In this document: positions 1-9,604 of the stretch, in pieces
Layout of the letters: each line of letters begins with the position of its first letter
Numbering within the stretch: position 1 is the first letter of the stretch
NCBI RefSeq assembly: GCF_023109105.1
Contig: NZ_JALDTZ010000005.1
Coordinates: 1-64,000, forward strand
DNA from: Streptococcus mitis
GTDB lineage: Bacteria; Bacillota; Bacilli; Lactobacillales; Streptococcaceae
Direction of reading: 5' to 3'
Length of the DNA: 64,000 nt
Notes under the pieces: generated by a model
Database searches by the model: none
Seen by the model: only the letters and a program-made list of their open reading frames with translations
What the model was told of the DNA's origin: nothing
Position numbers and translations under genes: made by a program

Positions 1-79
1 GTTCCATATGAATCTTTCTAATGATGGTTTGGTTGCTTTTCATTATAGATCTTATGGGACTTTTTTCTACACTAAAATA

Positions 80-129
80 GGCTCCATAATATCCATAGGG
101 GATTTACCCACTATAAATAGTATAGAATC
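80..129. repeat. Imperfect inverted repeat, possible IS-end remnant
   Basis: Two arms of about 19 bases (80-98 and 111-129) are imperfect reverse complements around a short centre. The outer bases GGCTC resemble the tips of ISL3-family insertion sequences. No transposase reading frame is visible in bases 1-166, so this would only be a relic at the window edge. Equally it could serve as a terminator-like hairpin beyond birA. I see nothing else in bases 1-79. Confidence 0.3.
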
Positions 130-166
130 GTTTTATATAGTTTATTTTTGTTGTACAACTTTGCTA

Positions 167-1102
167 TTACTTCCAAGCCTTGAGTGAAATTTCTCCGCTA
201 TTTATCCAAATTTCTTTTCCGTTATCACATTGAACTAAAAGTTTTCCACTTTCAGAGATATCTTTAGCAAGTCCCTTGTAGTCTTTTTGATCTAGTGTAA
301 AAGTAACTTCTTTTCCTAGAACAAATGACTGTTTTTTATATAGGTATAATAACTCATCTGCTGGTGTTTCGAAGAAAGCACGCCATATTTCTATAATTAA
401 TTCATTTCTTGTTATAGGAGCTGGTGCTTTAAATAAGCTAGCAGCTTTTTCTTTTAATTCCTGGGGGAAGTCTTTAATAGTAAAGTTGATTCCTACTCCA
501 ATAATGATATCTGTGACTAAGCCAGTTTCTATAGAGGTCATTGCCTCAGTAAGGATTCCTCCAATTTTATGATTGTTTAGGTAGATATCATTGACCCATT
601 TTATGTCGACATCTATTAAAGTTAGGTTCTTAATGGCCTTGTAGACAGCTCCTGCTACAAGTAGTGTGTAGGATGGTAATTTATCATAGGGGAGATTGGG
701 TTTAAGATGGAGTGTCATATAAATGCCACCTTGTGGTGAGTAGAAAGAACGTTGAAAACGACCTCGTCCTGCGGTTTGATATGAAGCTAGGTAGAGAGTG
801 TTCGTCTCATTCCCTAAATCAATTGCTTCTTTTGCATCCAACTGTGTTGATTTTGTTTCGGGTTTAAAACTGACCTTAATTGGAAGATTTTCTTCTAGTA
901 TATCTGGAAGAATAAGGTCACCATTTAATATTTTATAGCCTTTGTTTTTGATACTATCAATTTCAATGCCTTCTTGTTCTAGCCGCTTGATAGCTTTCCA
1001 AATTGATGTTCGGCTTAGGGATAGTTCTTCTGCTATCTTTTCTCCGCTAATATAGTCGGTTTCTTTAGATAGGATTTGGTAGACAGCTTGGTAGGATTTC
1101 AT
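167..1102 (-). CDS. birA: BirA bifunctional biotin-protein ligase / biotin operon repressor
   Basis: A 311-residue protein. The N-terminal ~60 residues form a winged helix-turn-helix (ISGEKIAEELSLSRTSIWKAI), followed by the biotin ligase domain with the GRGRFQR biotinyl-AMP loop near residue 110 and KWVNDIYL / KIGGILTEA in the catalytic core. It activates biotin with ATP and transfers it to a lysine of acetyl-CoA carboxylase biotin carrier protein; the DNA-binding domain suggests it can also act as a biotin-responsive repressor. I chose the ATG at 1102 rather than the in-frame start at 1159 because the extra 19 residues are not family-like and MKSYQAVYQILS is a typical BirA beginning. It is transcribed away from the neighbouring membrane protein gene. 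Confidence 0.93.
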   Translation of the reverse strand: MKSYQAVYQILSKETDYISGEKIAEELSLSRTSIWKAIKRLEQEGIEIDSIKNKGYKILNGDLILPDILEENLPIKVSFKPETKSTQLDAKEAIDLGNETNTLYLASYQTAGRGRFQRSFYSPQGGIYMTLHLKPNLPYDKLPSYTLLVAGAVYKAIKNLTLIDVDIKWVNDIYLNNHKIGGILTEAMTSIETGLVTDIIIGVGINFTIKDFPQELKEKAASLFKAPAPITRNELIIEIWRAFFETPADELLYLYKKQSFVLGKEVTFTLDQKDYKGLAKDISESGKLLVQCDNGKEIWINSGEISLKAWK

Positions 1103-1323
1103 AGTGTTGCCTTTCTTTATGAATAGTATATGATTTGAATCTAGTCTGGATAGTTGCACTTAATCTATAATTTATTACTACCATTTTAACATATGCCTAG
1201 TATTTACGGCATGATTTTCTTAGAGTAAATGCAATCATTAAGCTTGAGTTTTGAAATCTCAGTATTTTTGCTCCCTTTTTTACCTAGTAAACGTTTGCCT
1301 TTGTTTTCAAATTGCTCAAAAAG

Positions 1324-1332
1324 TGGTACAAT
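1324..1332 (+). promoter_or_regulatory. Extended -10 promoter
   Basis: TGGTACAAT is an extended -10 element (TGn followed by TACAAT), 54 bases before the TTG start of the next gene. No good -35 is present at 17 bases (TTTTCA at 1304), which fits an extended -10 promoter. Confidence 0.5.
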
Positions 1333-1386
1333 ATAGGATAGCTTACTATTATCTGAATCAGTTGATTTGGAGAGAAAGGATTCATT

Positions 1387-2580
1387 TTGAAATCAATAGG
1401 CTTTATTGAAAAGCTGAAAGGGTTGTCTAGTAAAGAGCTGATTTTGTTGGGAATTATCCTGAGTATCTTTTTACCCTTTTATCTTTTTGTAGTTGTATTC
1501 TGTTTATATATTATCAGTTTGATTTTTACAGGAGACATGAAAAGTATTCTTCAGAAAATGGGGGAGCATCCGATGCTGCTTCTTTTTCTTGGCTATAGTA
1601 CTGTTATATCCACTTTTGCACAAAATTGGATGGGTCTTGTGGCTTCAGTAGGAATTTTTCTATTTACTGTTTTCTTTTTACACTATCAGTCGATTTTATC
1701 ACATAAATTCTTTCGATTGATTTTGCAGCTCGTCTTGTTTGGTAGCGTATTATCAGCTGCTTTTGCGAGTTTAGAACATTTCCAAATTGTGAAGAAATTC
1801 AACTATGCTTTTCTTTCACCCAATATGCAGGTATGGCATCAGAATCGTGCAGAAGTGACCTTCTTTAATCCTAATTATTATGGAATTATTTGTTGTTTCT
1901 GTATTATGATTGCCTTCTATCTGTTTACAACGACCAAGTTGAATTGGTTGAAGGTATTCTGTGTGATTGCAGGCTTTGTGAATCTCTTTGGATTGAACTT
2001 TACTCAAAATCGAACTGCCTTTCCTGCTATTATCGCTGGAGCAATTATTTATCTCTTTACGACCATTAAAAATTGGAAGGCCTTTTGGCTTAGTATTGGA
2101 GTCTTCGCGATTGGCTTGAGTTTCCTCTTTTCTAGTGATTTGGGAGTTCGGATGGGGACTTTAGATTCTTCTATGGAAGAACGCATTTCTATCTGGGATG
2201 CTGGGATGGCCTTGTTTAAGCAAAATCCTTTTTGGGGTGAAGGGCCATTGAGCTATATGCACTCTTATCCTCGGATACATGCTCCTTATCATGAACATGC
2301 TCACAGCCTTTATATTGATACGATTCTGAGTTACGGAATTGTGGGAACTATTTTATTAGTTTTATCTTCTGTTGCTCCTGTTCGCTTGATGATGGATATG
2401 AGTCAGGAGTCGGGGAAACGTCCGATTATCGGTCTTTATCTATCTTTCCTTACAGTGGTTGCTGTACACGGAATCTTTGACTTGGCCCTCTTCTGGATCC
2501 AGTCAGGCTTCATTTTCTTGTTAGTTATGTGCAGTATTCCGTTGGAGCGTCGAACGTTGGTCTCGGACATGACGGATTAA
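1387..2580 (+). CDS. O-antigen ligase / Wzy-type polymerase family membrane protein
   Basis: 397 residues with about ten hydrophobic membrane segments spread along the length and a larger outer loop near residues 255-310. That loop ends in HEHAHSLYIDTILSYGIVG, the conserved region of the Wzy_C / WaaL family. Members polymerise or transfer lipid-linked glycans at the outer membrane face. It is a single gene with no glycan biosynthesis genes beside it, so the substrate cannot be told from context. In streptococci relatives act on capsule, rhamnan or teichoic acid; which applies here is unknown. Translation probably starts at TTG 1387, six bases after a good ribosome site (GAGAAAGGA, 1372-1380); the next in-frame ATG lies deep in the gene. 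A hairpin terminator follows. Confidence 0.75.
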   Translation: MKSIGFIEKLKGLSSKELILLGIILSIFLPFYLFVVVFCLYIISLIFTGDMKSILQKMGEHPMLLLFLGYSTVISTFAQNWMGLVASVGIFLFTVFFLHYQSILSHKFFRLILQLVLFGSVLSAAFASLEHFQIVKKFNYAFLSPNMQVWHQNRAEVTFFNPNYYGIICCFCIMIAFYLFTTTKLNWLKVFCVIAGFVNLFGLNFTQNRTAFPAIIAGAIIYLFTTIKNWKAFWLSIGVFAIGLSFLFSSDLGVRMGTLDSSMEERISIWDAGMALFKQNPFWGEGPLSYMHSYPRIHAPYHEHAHSLYIDTILSYGIVGTILLVLSSVAPVRLMMDMSQESGKRPIIGLYLSFLTVVAVHGIFDLALFWIQSGFIFLLVMCSIPLERRTLVSDMTD

Positions 2581-2592
2581 GTTTATAAGATT

Positions 2593-2623
2593 AAAATCTT
2601 CTACCTGAGGTGGGAGATTTTTT
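2593..2623 (+). terminator. Rho-independent terminator
   Basis: AAATCTTCTACC and GGTGGGAGATTT pair, with two G-U pairs, around a TGA loop and are followed by a T run. It ends the membrane protein transcript before the MarR promoter. Confidence 0.75.
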
Positions 2624-2636
2624 ACTGGGAAAAATT

Positions 2637-2709
2637 ATTTCTAAATCGAAATAGTTGACAGATGGAACAATGAGTGTTACAATATGTTTATTCATTTCGG
2701 TATAGAAAT
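2637..2709 (+). promoter_or_regulatory. marR promoter flanked by two matching palindromes (probable operators)
   Basis: The promoter is near-consensus: TTGACA at 2655-2660, a 17-base spacer and TACAAT at 2678-2683. Two 16-base sites of the form ATTTC-N6-GAAAT lie at 2637-2652 (upstream of the -35) and 2694-2709 (around the transcription start and just before the ribosome site). This placement suits autorepression by the MarR protein encoded next, which binds such dyads as a dimer. The assignment of the regulator is inference. Confidence 0.6.
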
Positions 2710-2723
2710 AAATTGGAGGTGTC

Positions 2724-3167
2724 ATGAAAGATAATCATTTGGTAGCCCATCATATTCGTTTGTTGAATGGGCGGATTTTTCAAAAGTTACTGAGGCAAGA
2801 TCCTAAAGCTCTTTATAGGAGTGAGCAGGGCAAGATTTTAGCAGTTTTATGGAATAGTGAGACGGGCTGTGCAACTGCAACAGACATTGCTTTGGCGACT
2901 GGGTTTGCTAATAATACGTTGACGACTATGATAAAAAAGTTAGAGGAGCAAAATCTTGTAACTGTTAGCCCATGTGGAGAAGACAAACGTAAGAAGTATT
3001 TGGTTTTAACAGAGTTGGGGAAGTCTCAGAAAGAAGTGGGGCATCGTGTCAGTCAGAAATTGGATACTATCTTTTACAAAGGATTTTCAGAGGAAGAAAT
3101 TTGTCAGTATGAAGGTTTTCAAGAAAGAATTTTGGCTAATCTGAAAGAGCAGGGAAATGAGGATTAG
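2724..3167 (+). CDS. MarR family transcriptional regulator
   Basis: 147 residues with a central winged helix-turn-helix (TATDIALATGFANNTLTTMIKKLEEQNLV, about 50-80) and the MarR wing PCGEDKRKKYLVLTELGK (about 89-106). Proteins of this family repress neighbouring genes as dimers and usually release DNA when a small ligand or oxidant binds. The start has a strong ribosome site (GGAGGT). It heads a compact cluster with the SnoaL-like protein three bases downstream and then the choline/betaine importer genes, so it probably controls them through the twin palindromes at its promoter. The ligand is not evident. Confidence 0.88.
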   Translation: MKDNHLVAHHIRLLNGRIFQKLLRQDPKALYRSEQGKILAVLWNSETGCATATDIALATGFANNTLTTMIKKLEEQNLVTVSPCGEDKRKKYLVLTELGKSQKEVGHRVSQKLDTIFYKGFSEEEICQYEGFQERILANLKEQGNED

Positions 3168-3170
3168 AAT

Positions 3171-3935
3171 ATGTCAAAACAAGTTGAAAATGCTCACAAC
3201 CTATACATTCATGCTATTCAAGACGGACGAGTTGCTGAGGCTCAAGCCCAGTCTGTAGGGGATACCTATATCCAACATTCGACAGGTGTGCCTGATGGGA
3301 AAGAAGGATTTGCAGCTTTCTTTGCGAATTTCTTCGAGCGCCATCCAGAGCGTCAGATTAAGATTGTCCGCACTATTGAGGATGGCAATCTGGTCTTTGT
3401 TCATGTTCATCAATATCTGAATGGTGGGGAAGCTCAATGGGTGACAACGGATACTTTCCGTTCGGATGAGAATGGTCGTACCGTGGAGCATTGGGATGTC
3501 ATTGACTACTATCGCACTCCAGAAAATGGGCAGTTAGACCAAATCTTTGGCGATTTTGAAATCAAGGATGTGGATAAAAAAGCAGAAAATAAAAAAACTG
3601 TTCGTCGTTTCTTGACAGAAATTTTCCAAAATGGGGAGCTAGAGCAGTGGAGTGATTATGTAGCGGACGATTTGATTCAGCATCATCATGAGATTGGCCA
3701 AGGAAGTGATGCTTATAAAAACTATGTTACTGAGCATGATGTCACTTTTGACTTTGTTTTCCAACTATTAGGACAAGGAAACTATGTGGTTAGCTATGGT
3801 CAGACTCAGATTGATGGAGTTGCTTATGCCCAGTACGATATCTTCCGTCTAGAAGACGGGAAAATTGTGGAGCATTGGGACAATAAGGAAGTTATGCCTA
3901 AGGTAGAAGACTTGACCAATCGAGGCAAGTTTTAA
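3171..3935 (+). CDS. Tandem SnoaL-like (NTF2-fold) domain protein
   Basis: 254 residues made of two related NTF2-like halves, about 5-120 and 135-250. Each half has an N-terminal helix pair, a conserved QH motif (YIQHSTG at 33-39 and LIQHHHEIG at 172-180), and ends with the same motif (GRTVEHWD near residue 103 and GKIVEHWD near residue 231). This layout matches predicted SnoaL-like polyketide-cyclase/aldol-condensation proteins (COG4922 type), for which no reaction is established in streptococci. It starts three bases after the MarR gene and is followed 14 bases later by proV, so it is probably co-transcribed with both. A role in handling a small organic ligand or oxidant sensed by MarR is conceivable but only a guess. 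Confidence 0.75.
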   Translation: MSKQVENAHNLYIHAIQDGRVAEAQAQSVGDTYIQHSTGVPDGKEGFAAFFANFFERHPERQIKIVRTIEDGNLVFVHVHQYLNGGEAQWVTTDTFRSDENGRTVEHWDVIDYYRTPENGQLDQIFGDFEIKDVDKKAENKKTVRRFLTEIFQNGELEQWSDYVADDLIQHHHEIGQGSDAYKNYVTEHDVTFDFVFQLLGQGNYVVSYGQTQIDGVAYAQYDIFRLEDGKIVEHWDNKEVMPKVEDLTNRGKF

Positions 3936-3949
3936 ATTGAGGATACAGA

Positions 3950-6191
<2,242 letters not shown>

Positions 6192-6238
6192 CTTGAAAAT
6201 ACTTCACTCAACTTTTTTAAACGACCATAGAGAAGAAT

Positions 6239-6266
6239 GCTCAGATAATGTTGTCTGGGCTTTTTT
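6239..6266 (+). terminator. Terminator after proWX
   Basis: GCTCAGA (6239-6245) pairs with TCTGGGC (6254-6260), one G-U pair included, followed by six T residues. Confidence 0.65.
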
Positions 6267-6271
6267 GATGT

Positions 6272-6471
6272 TATACTCAATGAAAATCAAAGAGCAAACT
6301 AGGAAGCTAGCCGCAGGTTGCTCAAAGCACAACTTTGAGATTGCAGATAAAACTGACGAAGTCAGCTCAAAACATGGTTTTGAGGTTGTAGATGAAACTG
6401 ACGAAGTCAGTTACCTATACCTACAGCAAGTCGAAGCTGACGTGGTTTGAAGAGATTTTCGAAGAGGATTA
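6272..6471 (-). repeat. BOX element (boxC-boxB-boxA, reversed)
   Basis: About 200 bases starting with the boxC end (TATACTCAATGAAAATCAAA) and finishing with the boxA tip (reverse of TACTCTTCGAAAATC), with one boxB unit between. The internal inverted units around ACTGACGAAGTCAG are diagnostic. BOX elements are non-coding, transcribed, probably mobilised miniature repeats of pneumococcus and relatives. A reading frame of 85 codons crosses it but is made of repeat sequence and is not a gene. Confidence 0.9.
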
Positions 6472-6547
6472 GAGTTATTGAATGTCATTAAAAATGGAAA
6501 GAAAGAGAAAATTTTCATGATTTTCTAAAATTTTACTGTAAATACAC

Positions 6548-6575
6548 TTGACTATTCATAAAATAGGTGTATAAT
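6548..6575 (+). promoter_or_regulatory. pnuC promoter
   Basis: TTGACT at 6548-6553, a 16-base spacer and consensus TATAAT at 6570-6575. It gives a leader of about 140 bases that contains the riboswitch. Confidence 0.75.
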
Positions 6576-6641
6576 GTGTTGTGAACTACTTAACAAATAA
6601 GGATTTTCAGCTCATGTCGACTAAGGTTAGAAATCTTGTGT

Positions 6642-6718
6642 ATAGACAGTTCATTATCTAATAGAGCGTTGCGTCCGAAAGTCTATCCAGACACGGCTCT
6701 TTAAAAACAAAAGGAGAA
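6642..6718 (+). promoter_or_regulatory. Candidate NAD+-II riboswitch (pnuC motif)
   Basis: The leader can form an H-type pseudoknot: ATAGAC (6642-6647) pairs with GTCTAT (6681-6686), and AGAGC (6663-6667), inside that loop, pairs with GCTCT (6696-6700). The second stem ends 12 bases before the ribosome site (AAGGAG, 6711-6716), a layout suited to ligand-dependent blocking of translation. A class of NAD+-binding riboswitch called the pnuC motif is known upstream of pnuC in streptococci, which is why I assign it. I have not matched every conserved base of that consensus. Confidence 0.65.
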
Positions 6719-6721
6719 ATG

Positions 6722-7528
6722 ATGCATACTTATTTGCAAAAGAAAATTGAAAATATCAAAACAACTCTAGGTGAAATGTCAGGTGGTTACCGTCGTATGG
6801 TTGCGGCTATGGCTGATTTAGGATTTTCAGGAACTATGAAGGCTATTTGGAATGATCTCTTTGCCCATCGCAGTTTTGCCCAGTGGCTTTATTTGCTGGT
6901 TTTAGGAAGTTTTCCTCTCTGGCTGGAGTTGATTTACGAACACCGTATTGTTGACTGGATTGGGATGATTTGTAGCCTAACTGGGATTATCTGTGTTATT
7001 TTTGTATCGGAAGGTCGGGCAAGTAATTATCTTTTTGGCTTGATTAATTCTGTTATTTACCTTATTTTGGCCCTACAGAAAGGCTTTTATGGTGAGGTGT
7101 TGACGACACTTTACTTCACAGTCATGCAGCCGATTGGACTTCTGGTTTGGATTTATCAGGCACAGTTTAAGAAGGAAAAGCAGGAGTTTGTCGCGCGTAA
7201 ACTGGACGGCAAGGGATGGACAAAGTATCTTTCCATTAGTGTGCTTTGGTGGTTGGCCTTTGGATTTATTTATCAGTCTATTGGTGCCAATCGTCCCTAT
7301 CGTGATTCAATCACAGATGCGACCAATGGGGTTGGCCAAATTCTCATGACTGCTGTTTACCGTGAACAGTGGATATTCTGGGCGGCTACCAATGTCTTTT
7401 CAATCTATCTCTGGTGGGGAGAAAGCCTGCAAATTCAAGGGAAATATCTAATTTATCTCATTAATAGTCTAGTTGGTTGGTATCAATGGAGCAAGGCTGC
7501 TAAGCAGAATATTGACTTACCTAACTAG
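6722..7528 (+). CDS. pnuC: PnuC-type nicotinamide riboside transporter
   Basis: About 268 residues with a hydrophilic N-terminal 45 residues and then roughly seven membrane segments. The features fit PnuC: the aromatic-rich GLINSVIYLILALQKGFYGE region, the WIYQAQFKK loop after it, and a C-terminal WWGESLQIQGKYLIYLINSLVGWYQW segment. PnuC proteins admit nicotinamide riboside for NAD synthesis by facilitated diffusion. Two ATG codons stand side by side (6719 and 6722); the second has better spacing to the ribosome site. It is a single-gene unit behind the riboswitch-like leader, which suggests feedback by NAD+. Confidence 0.9.
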   Translation: MHTYLQKKIENIKTTLGEMSGGYRRMVAAMADLGFSGTMKAIWNDLFAHRSFAQWLYLLVLGSFPLWLELIYEHRIVDWIGMICSLTGIICVIFVSEGRASNYLFGLINSVIYLILALQKGFYGEVLTTLYFTVMQPIGLLVWIYQAQFKKEKQEFVARKLDGKGWTKYLSISVLWWLAFGFIYQSIGANRPYRDSITDATNGVGQILMTAVYREQWIFWAATNVFSIYLWWGESLQIQGKYLIYLINSLVGWYQWSKAAKQNIDLPN

Positions 7529-7622
7529 GAAAAGATCTTTGAAAGTGCTGTTTTGAGATTTTGATTAAAAAAGATAGAGTTGATAATCAAGGATTTTATT
7601 TTCGAAGAGTATTATATTATGA

Positions 7623-7650
7623 AAAAGAGGATTGGCGAATCCTCTTTTGT
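7623..7650. terminator. Terminator after pnuC
   Basis: AAAAGAGGATT and AATCCTCTTTT are exact reverse complements around GGCG, with A runs on one side and T runs on the other, so it could work in both directions. The stretch from here to 7711 shows no gene. Confidence 0.75.
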
Positions 7651-7711
7651 TGTTGAAAAGATAAAAAACTCAGTAGCCTAGAAATAGGGCAACCGAGCTC
7701 TACTATGTATT

Positions 7712-7818
7712 CATACTCTTCGAAAATCAAATTCAAACCACGTCAACGTCGCCTTGCCGTACTCAAGTACAGCCTGCGGCTAGTTTCCTAGTTTGCTCTT
7801 TGATTTTCATTGAGTATC
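7712..7818 (+). repeat. Short BOX element lacking boxB
   Basis: About 107 bases: a shortened boxA (ATACTCTTCGAAAATCAA onward) joined to boxC (from CAGCCTGCGGCTAG to TTTTCATTGAGTAT). No boxB unit is present. Its end touches the stop codon of the TetR-family gene on the other strand, so the element sits exactly at that gene's 3' end. Confidence 0.85.
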
Positions 7819-8353
7819 AATTTTTAGGAATGAGAAGGTCTAGATAAAACTGGACAACTTCCTGATCTGTAAAGTCTTGTCCTTTTTTGAGCCACCAGGC
7901 CAATGTTTCGATAAAGTTTGTTACGACCAAGTGTTGGAGGTAAGAAATAGGTAGACTCGGGTGAGCTTTTTTTAAATCATCAGCTAGCACGGAATAGACA
8001 TGGTGTTCTAGCTCTTTATGGAGTTGACGGAGGAAGTAGTCATTTTTGGAAAATAGTAGACTAGTAATATGGTCTTGGTTTTTCTGAAAATGCAGAAAGA
8101 GGTGGGCGAGATAATCCTCGGTAGAAACGGATTGTTCTCTTTCAAAGAGGTGATGGAAGAGGTAGCGGCAAAGCTCGTCCAGAAGTAGTTCCTTGCTCTC
8201 ATAGTGACAGTAAAAGGTGGAACGTCCCACATCTGCGAGATCAATGATATCCTGAACTGTAGTGGCTTCGTAACCCTTATCGTTTAAAAGTTGTAGAAAA
8301 GCTTGATAGATGGCTTTTTTTGTTTTGCTGACACGGCGGTCAATGTTAGTCAT
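7817..8353 (-). CDS. sczA: SczA, TetR-family zinc-responsive regulator
   Basis: 178 residues. The TetR helix-turn-helix lies at about 10-55 (KAIYQAFLQLLNDKGYEATT then VQDIIDLADVGRSTFYCHYE), followed by an all-helical ligand domain with several His and Cys residues able to bind metal. It is divergent from czcD. In pneumococcus the protein in this position, SczA, is an unusual TetR protein that activates czcD when zinc is high; the assignment rests on that synteny. The TGA stop is formed at the boundary with the BOX element. Confidence 0.85.
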   Translation of the reverse strand: MTNIDRRVSKTKKAIYQAFLQLLNDKGYEATTVQDIIDLADVGRSTFYCHYESKELLLDELCRYLFHHLFEREQSVSTEDYLAHLFLHFQKNQDHITSLLFSKNDYFLRQLHKELEHHVYSVLADDLKKAHPSLPISYLQHLVVTNFIETLAWWLKKGQDFTDQEVVQFYLDLLIPKN

Positions 8354-8372
8354 ATGGACACTTGAGGCAGAT

Positions 8373-8456
8373 TGTTCAGAACTGAATAAAGCTGACGTTT
8401 TGCTTCTATCCTTTCTTTGAGTTTTAGTAGATAATGATAATGAACAAGGTGTTCAT
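8373..8456. promoter_or_regulatory. SczA-type operator sites between sczA and czcD
   Basis: A 17-base palindrome, ATGAACA-AGG-TGTTCAT, spans 8440-8456, about 30 bases before the czcD start. A further TGTTCA lies at 8373-8378 near sczA. Pneumococcal SczA is reported to recognise TGTTCA / TGAACA half-sites in this interval, so these are the probable binding sites. Confidence 0.6.
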
Positions 8457-8485
8457 AAATCTATTATAACAAAGGAATGAGAAAG

Positions 8486-9376
8486 ATGAAGGCAAAATAT
8501 ACTGTTTGGGTAGCTTTTTTCTTAAATTTAAGCTATGCCATTGTTGAGTTTATCGCTGGAGGAATCTTTGGTTCGAGTGCTGTTCTTGCTGATTCTGTCC
8601 ATGACTTGGGAGATGCTATAGCCATTGGCATATCGGCCTTTTTGGAAACAATCTCAAATCGAGAAGAAGATAGGCAGTACACATTGGGTTACAAACGATT
8701 TAGTCTTTTAGGGGCTCTGGTGACTGCTGTGATTCTTATCACAGGATCCATCCTAGTGATTTTGGAAAATATAACTAAACTTTTTAATCCACAGCCCGTT
8801 AATGATGAAGGCATCCTCTGGCTAGGAATCATTGCAGTAAGTATTAATCTGCTAGCTAGTCTAGTAGTTCGTAAGGGAAAGACAAAGAACGAGTCAATTT
8901 TGAGCTTGCACTTTTTGGAAGATACTCTTGGTTGGTTGACTGTCATTCTAATGGCGATTATCCTCAAATTTACAGATTGGTATATCCTTGATCCACTCTT
9001 ATCTCTTGTCATTTCTATCTTCATTCTAAGAAAAGCCATTCCTCGATTTTGGAGTGCACTCAAGATTTTCTTGGATGCTGTGCCAGAAGGAGTAGAGACA
9101 GGTAATTTGGAGAAGGATTTGGATGCTCTGATCAATGTCAAAAGTGTCAATCAACTTAGCATTTGGTCCATGGATGGTTTGGAAAATAATGCCATTATCC
9201 ATCTCTGTTTAGAGGATTGGGAGCAGATGATGGAAACAAAGAATCAAGTACGTCATCTCTTAGAAGAAAGAGGAATTCAGAATATTACCATCGAAGTGGA
9301 CGCCAGTCAAAGCAATCATGCGCAACATAAACGGAGGGTAACAGCCTTAGAGCAGTCCCATGGGCATCAACATTAG
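8486..9376 (+). CDS. czcD: CzcD, cation diffusion facilitator (zinc efflux)
   Basis: About 296 residues with six membrane segments. Metal-site residues are visible in ADSVHDLGDA (helix II, HxxxD) and HFLEDTLGW (helix V, HxxxD). A cytoplasmic domain from about residue 205 ends with a His-rich tail (QSHGHQH). CDF proteins exchange Zn2+ for protons and protect against zinc excess. The ATG at 8477 touches the ribosome site (AAAGGA, 8471-8476), so the ATG three codons later (8486) is more likely used. Divergent from sczA, which should activate it. Confidence 0.92.
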   Translation: MKAKYTVWVAFFLNLSYAIVEFIAGGIFGSSAVLADSVHDLGDAIAIGISAFLETISNREEDRQYTLGYKRFSLLGALVTAVILITGSILVILENITKLFNPQPVNDEGILWLGIIAVSINLLASLVVRKGKTKNESILSLHFLEDTLGWLTVILMAIILKFTDWYILDPLLSLVISIFILRKAIPRFWSALKIFLDAVPEGVETGNLEKDLDALINVKSVNQLSIWSMDGLENNAIIHLCLEDWEQMMETKNQVRHLLEERGIQNITIEVDASQSNHAQHKRRVTALEQSHGHQH

Positions 9377-9515
9377 AAAAAGCAAGCTTTTGTTGAGGTC
9401 TTTTTGATATTTGATTTGAAAGACGCTTTTCCCAACTTTTTTCTTTGATTGATGAAAAGGTATGTCAATAAGAGAACTGATAATGAAAAATTTTTTTCGT
9501 TTAGATGCAAAATGC

Positions 9516-9546
9516 TTGACTTGGAGTCAACTCAAAGTTATATAAT
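9516..9546 (+). promoter_or_regulatory. NmlR-type promoter with 19-base spacer
   Basis: TTGACT (9516-9521) and TATAAT (9541-9546) are separated by 19 bases instead of 17, the hallmark of promoters twisted open by MerR-family activators. The spacer holds an inverted repeat (CTTGACTTGGAGTCAA). The NmlR protein encoded next is the obvious regulator. Confidence 0.85.
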
Positions 9547-9604
9547 AAGATAAGTGAGTTAGAATAGCTTAAACTCAGTGAATGAAATGAGAGGAGGTTA
9601 GTCT

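Noticed and set aside
6193..6450. 85-codon open frame after proWX
   Set aside because: It is mostly BOX-element sequence, including the repeated TDEVSSKHGFEV-type text generated by boxB; similar text appears in the 58.4-kb BOX on the other strand.
8689..9150. 153-codon antisense frame inside czcD
   Set aside because: A shadow of a membrane-protein gene; composition is Ser/Arg-rich as expected for antisense of such genes.
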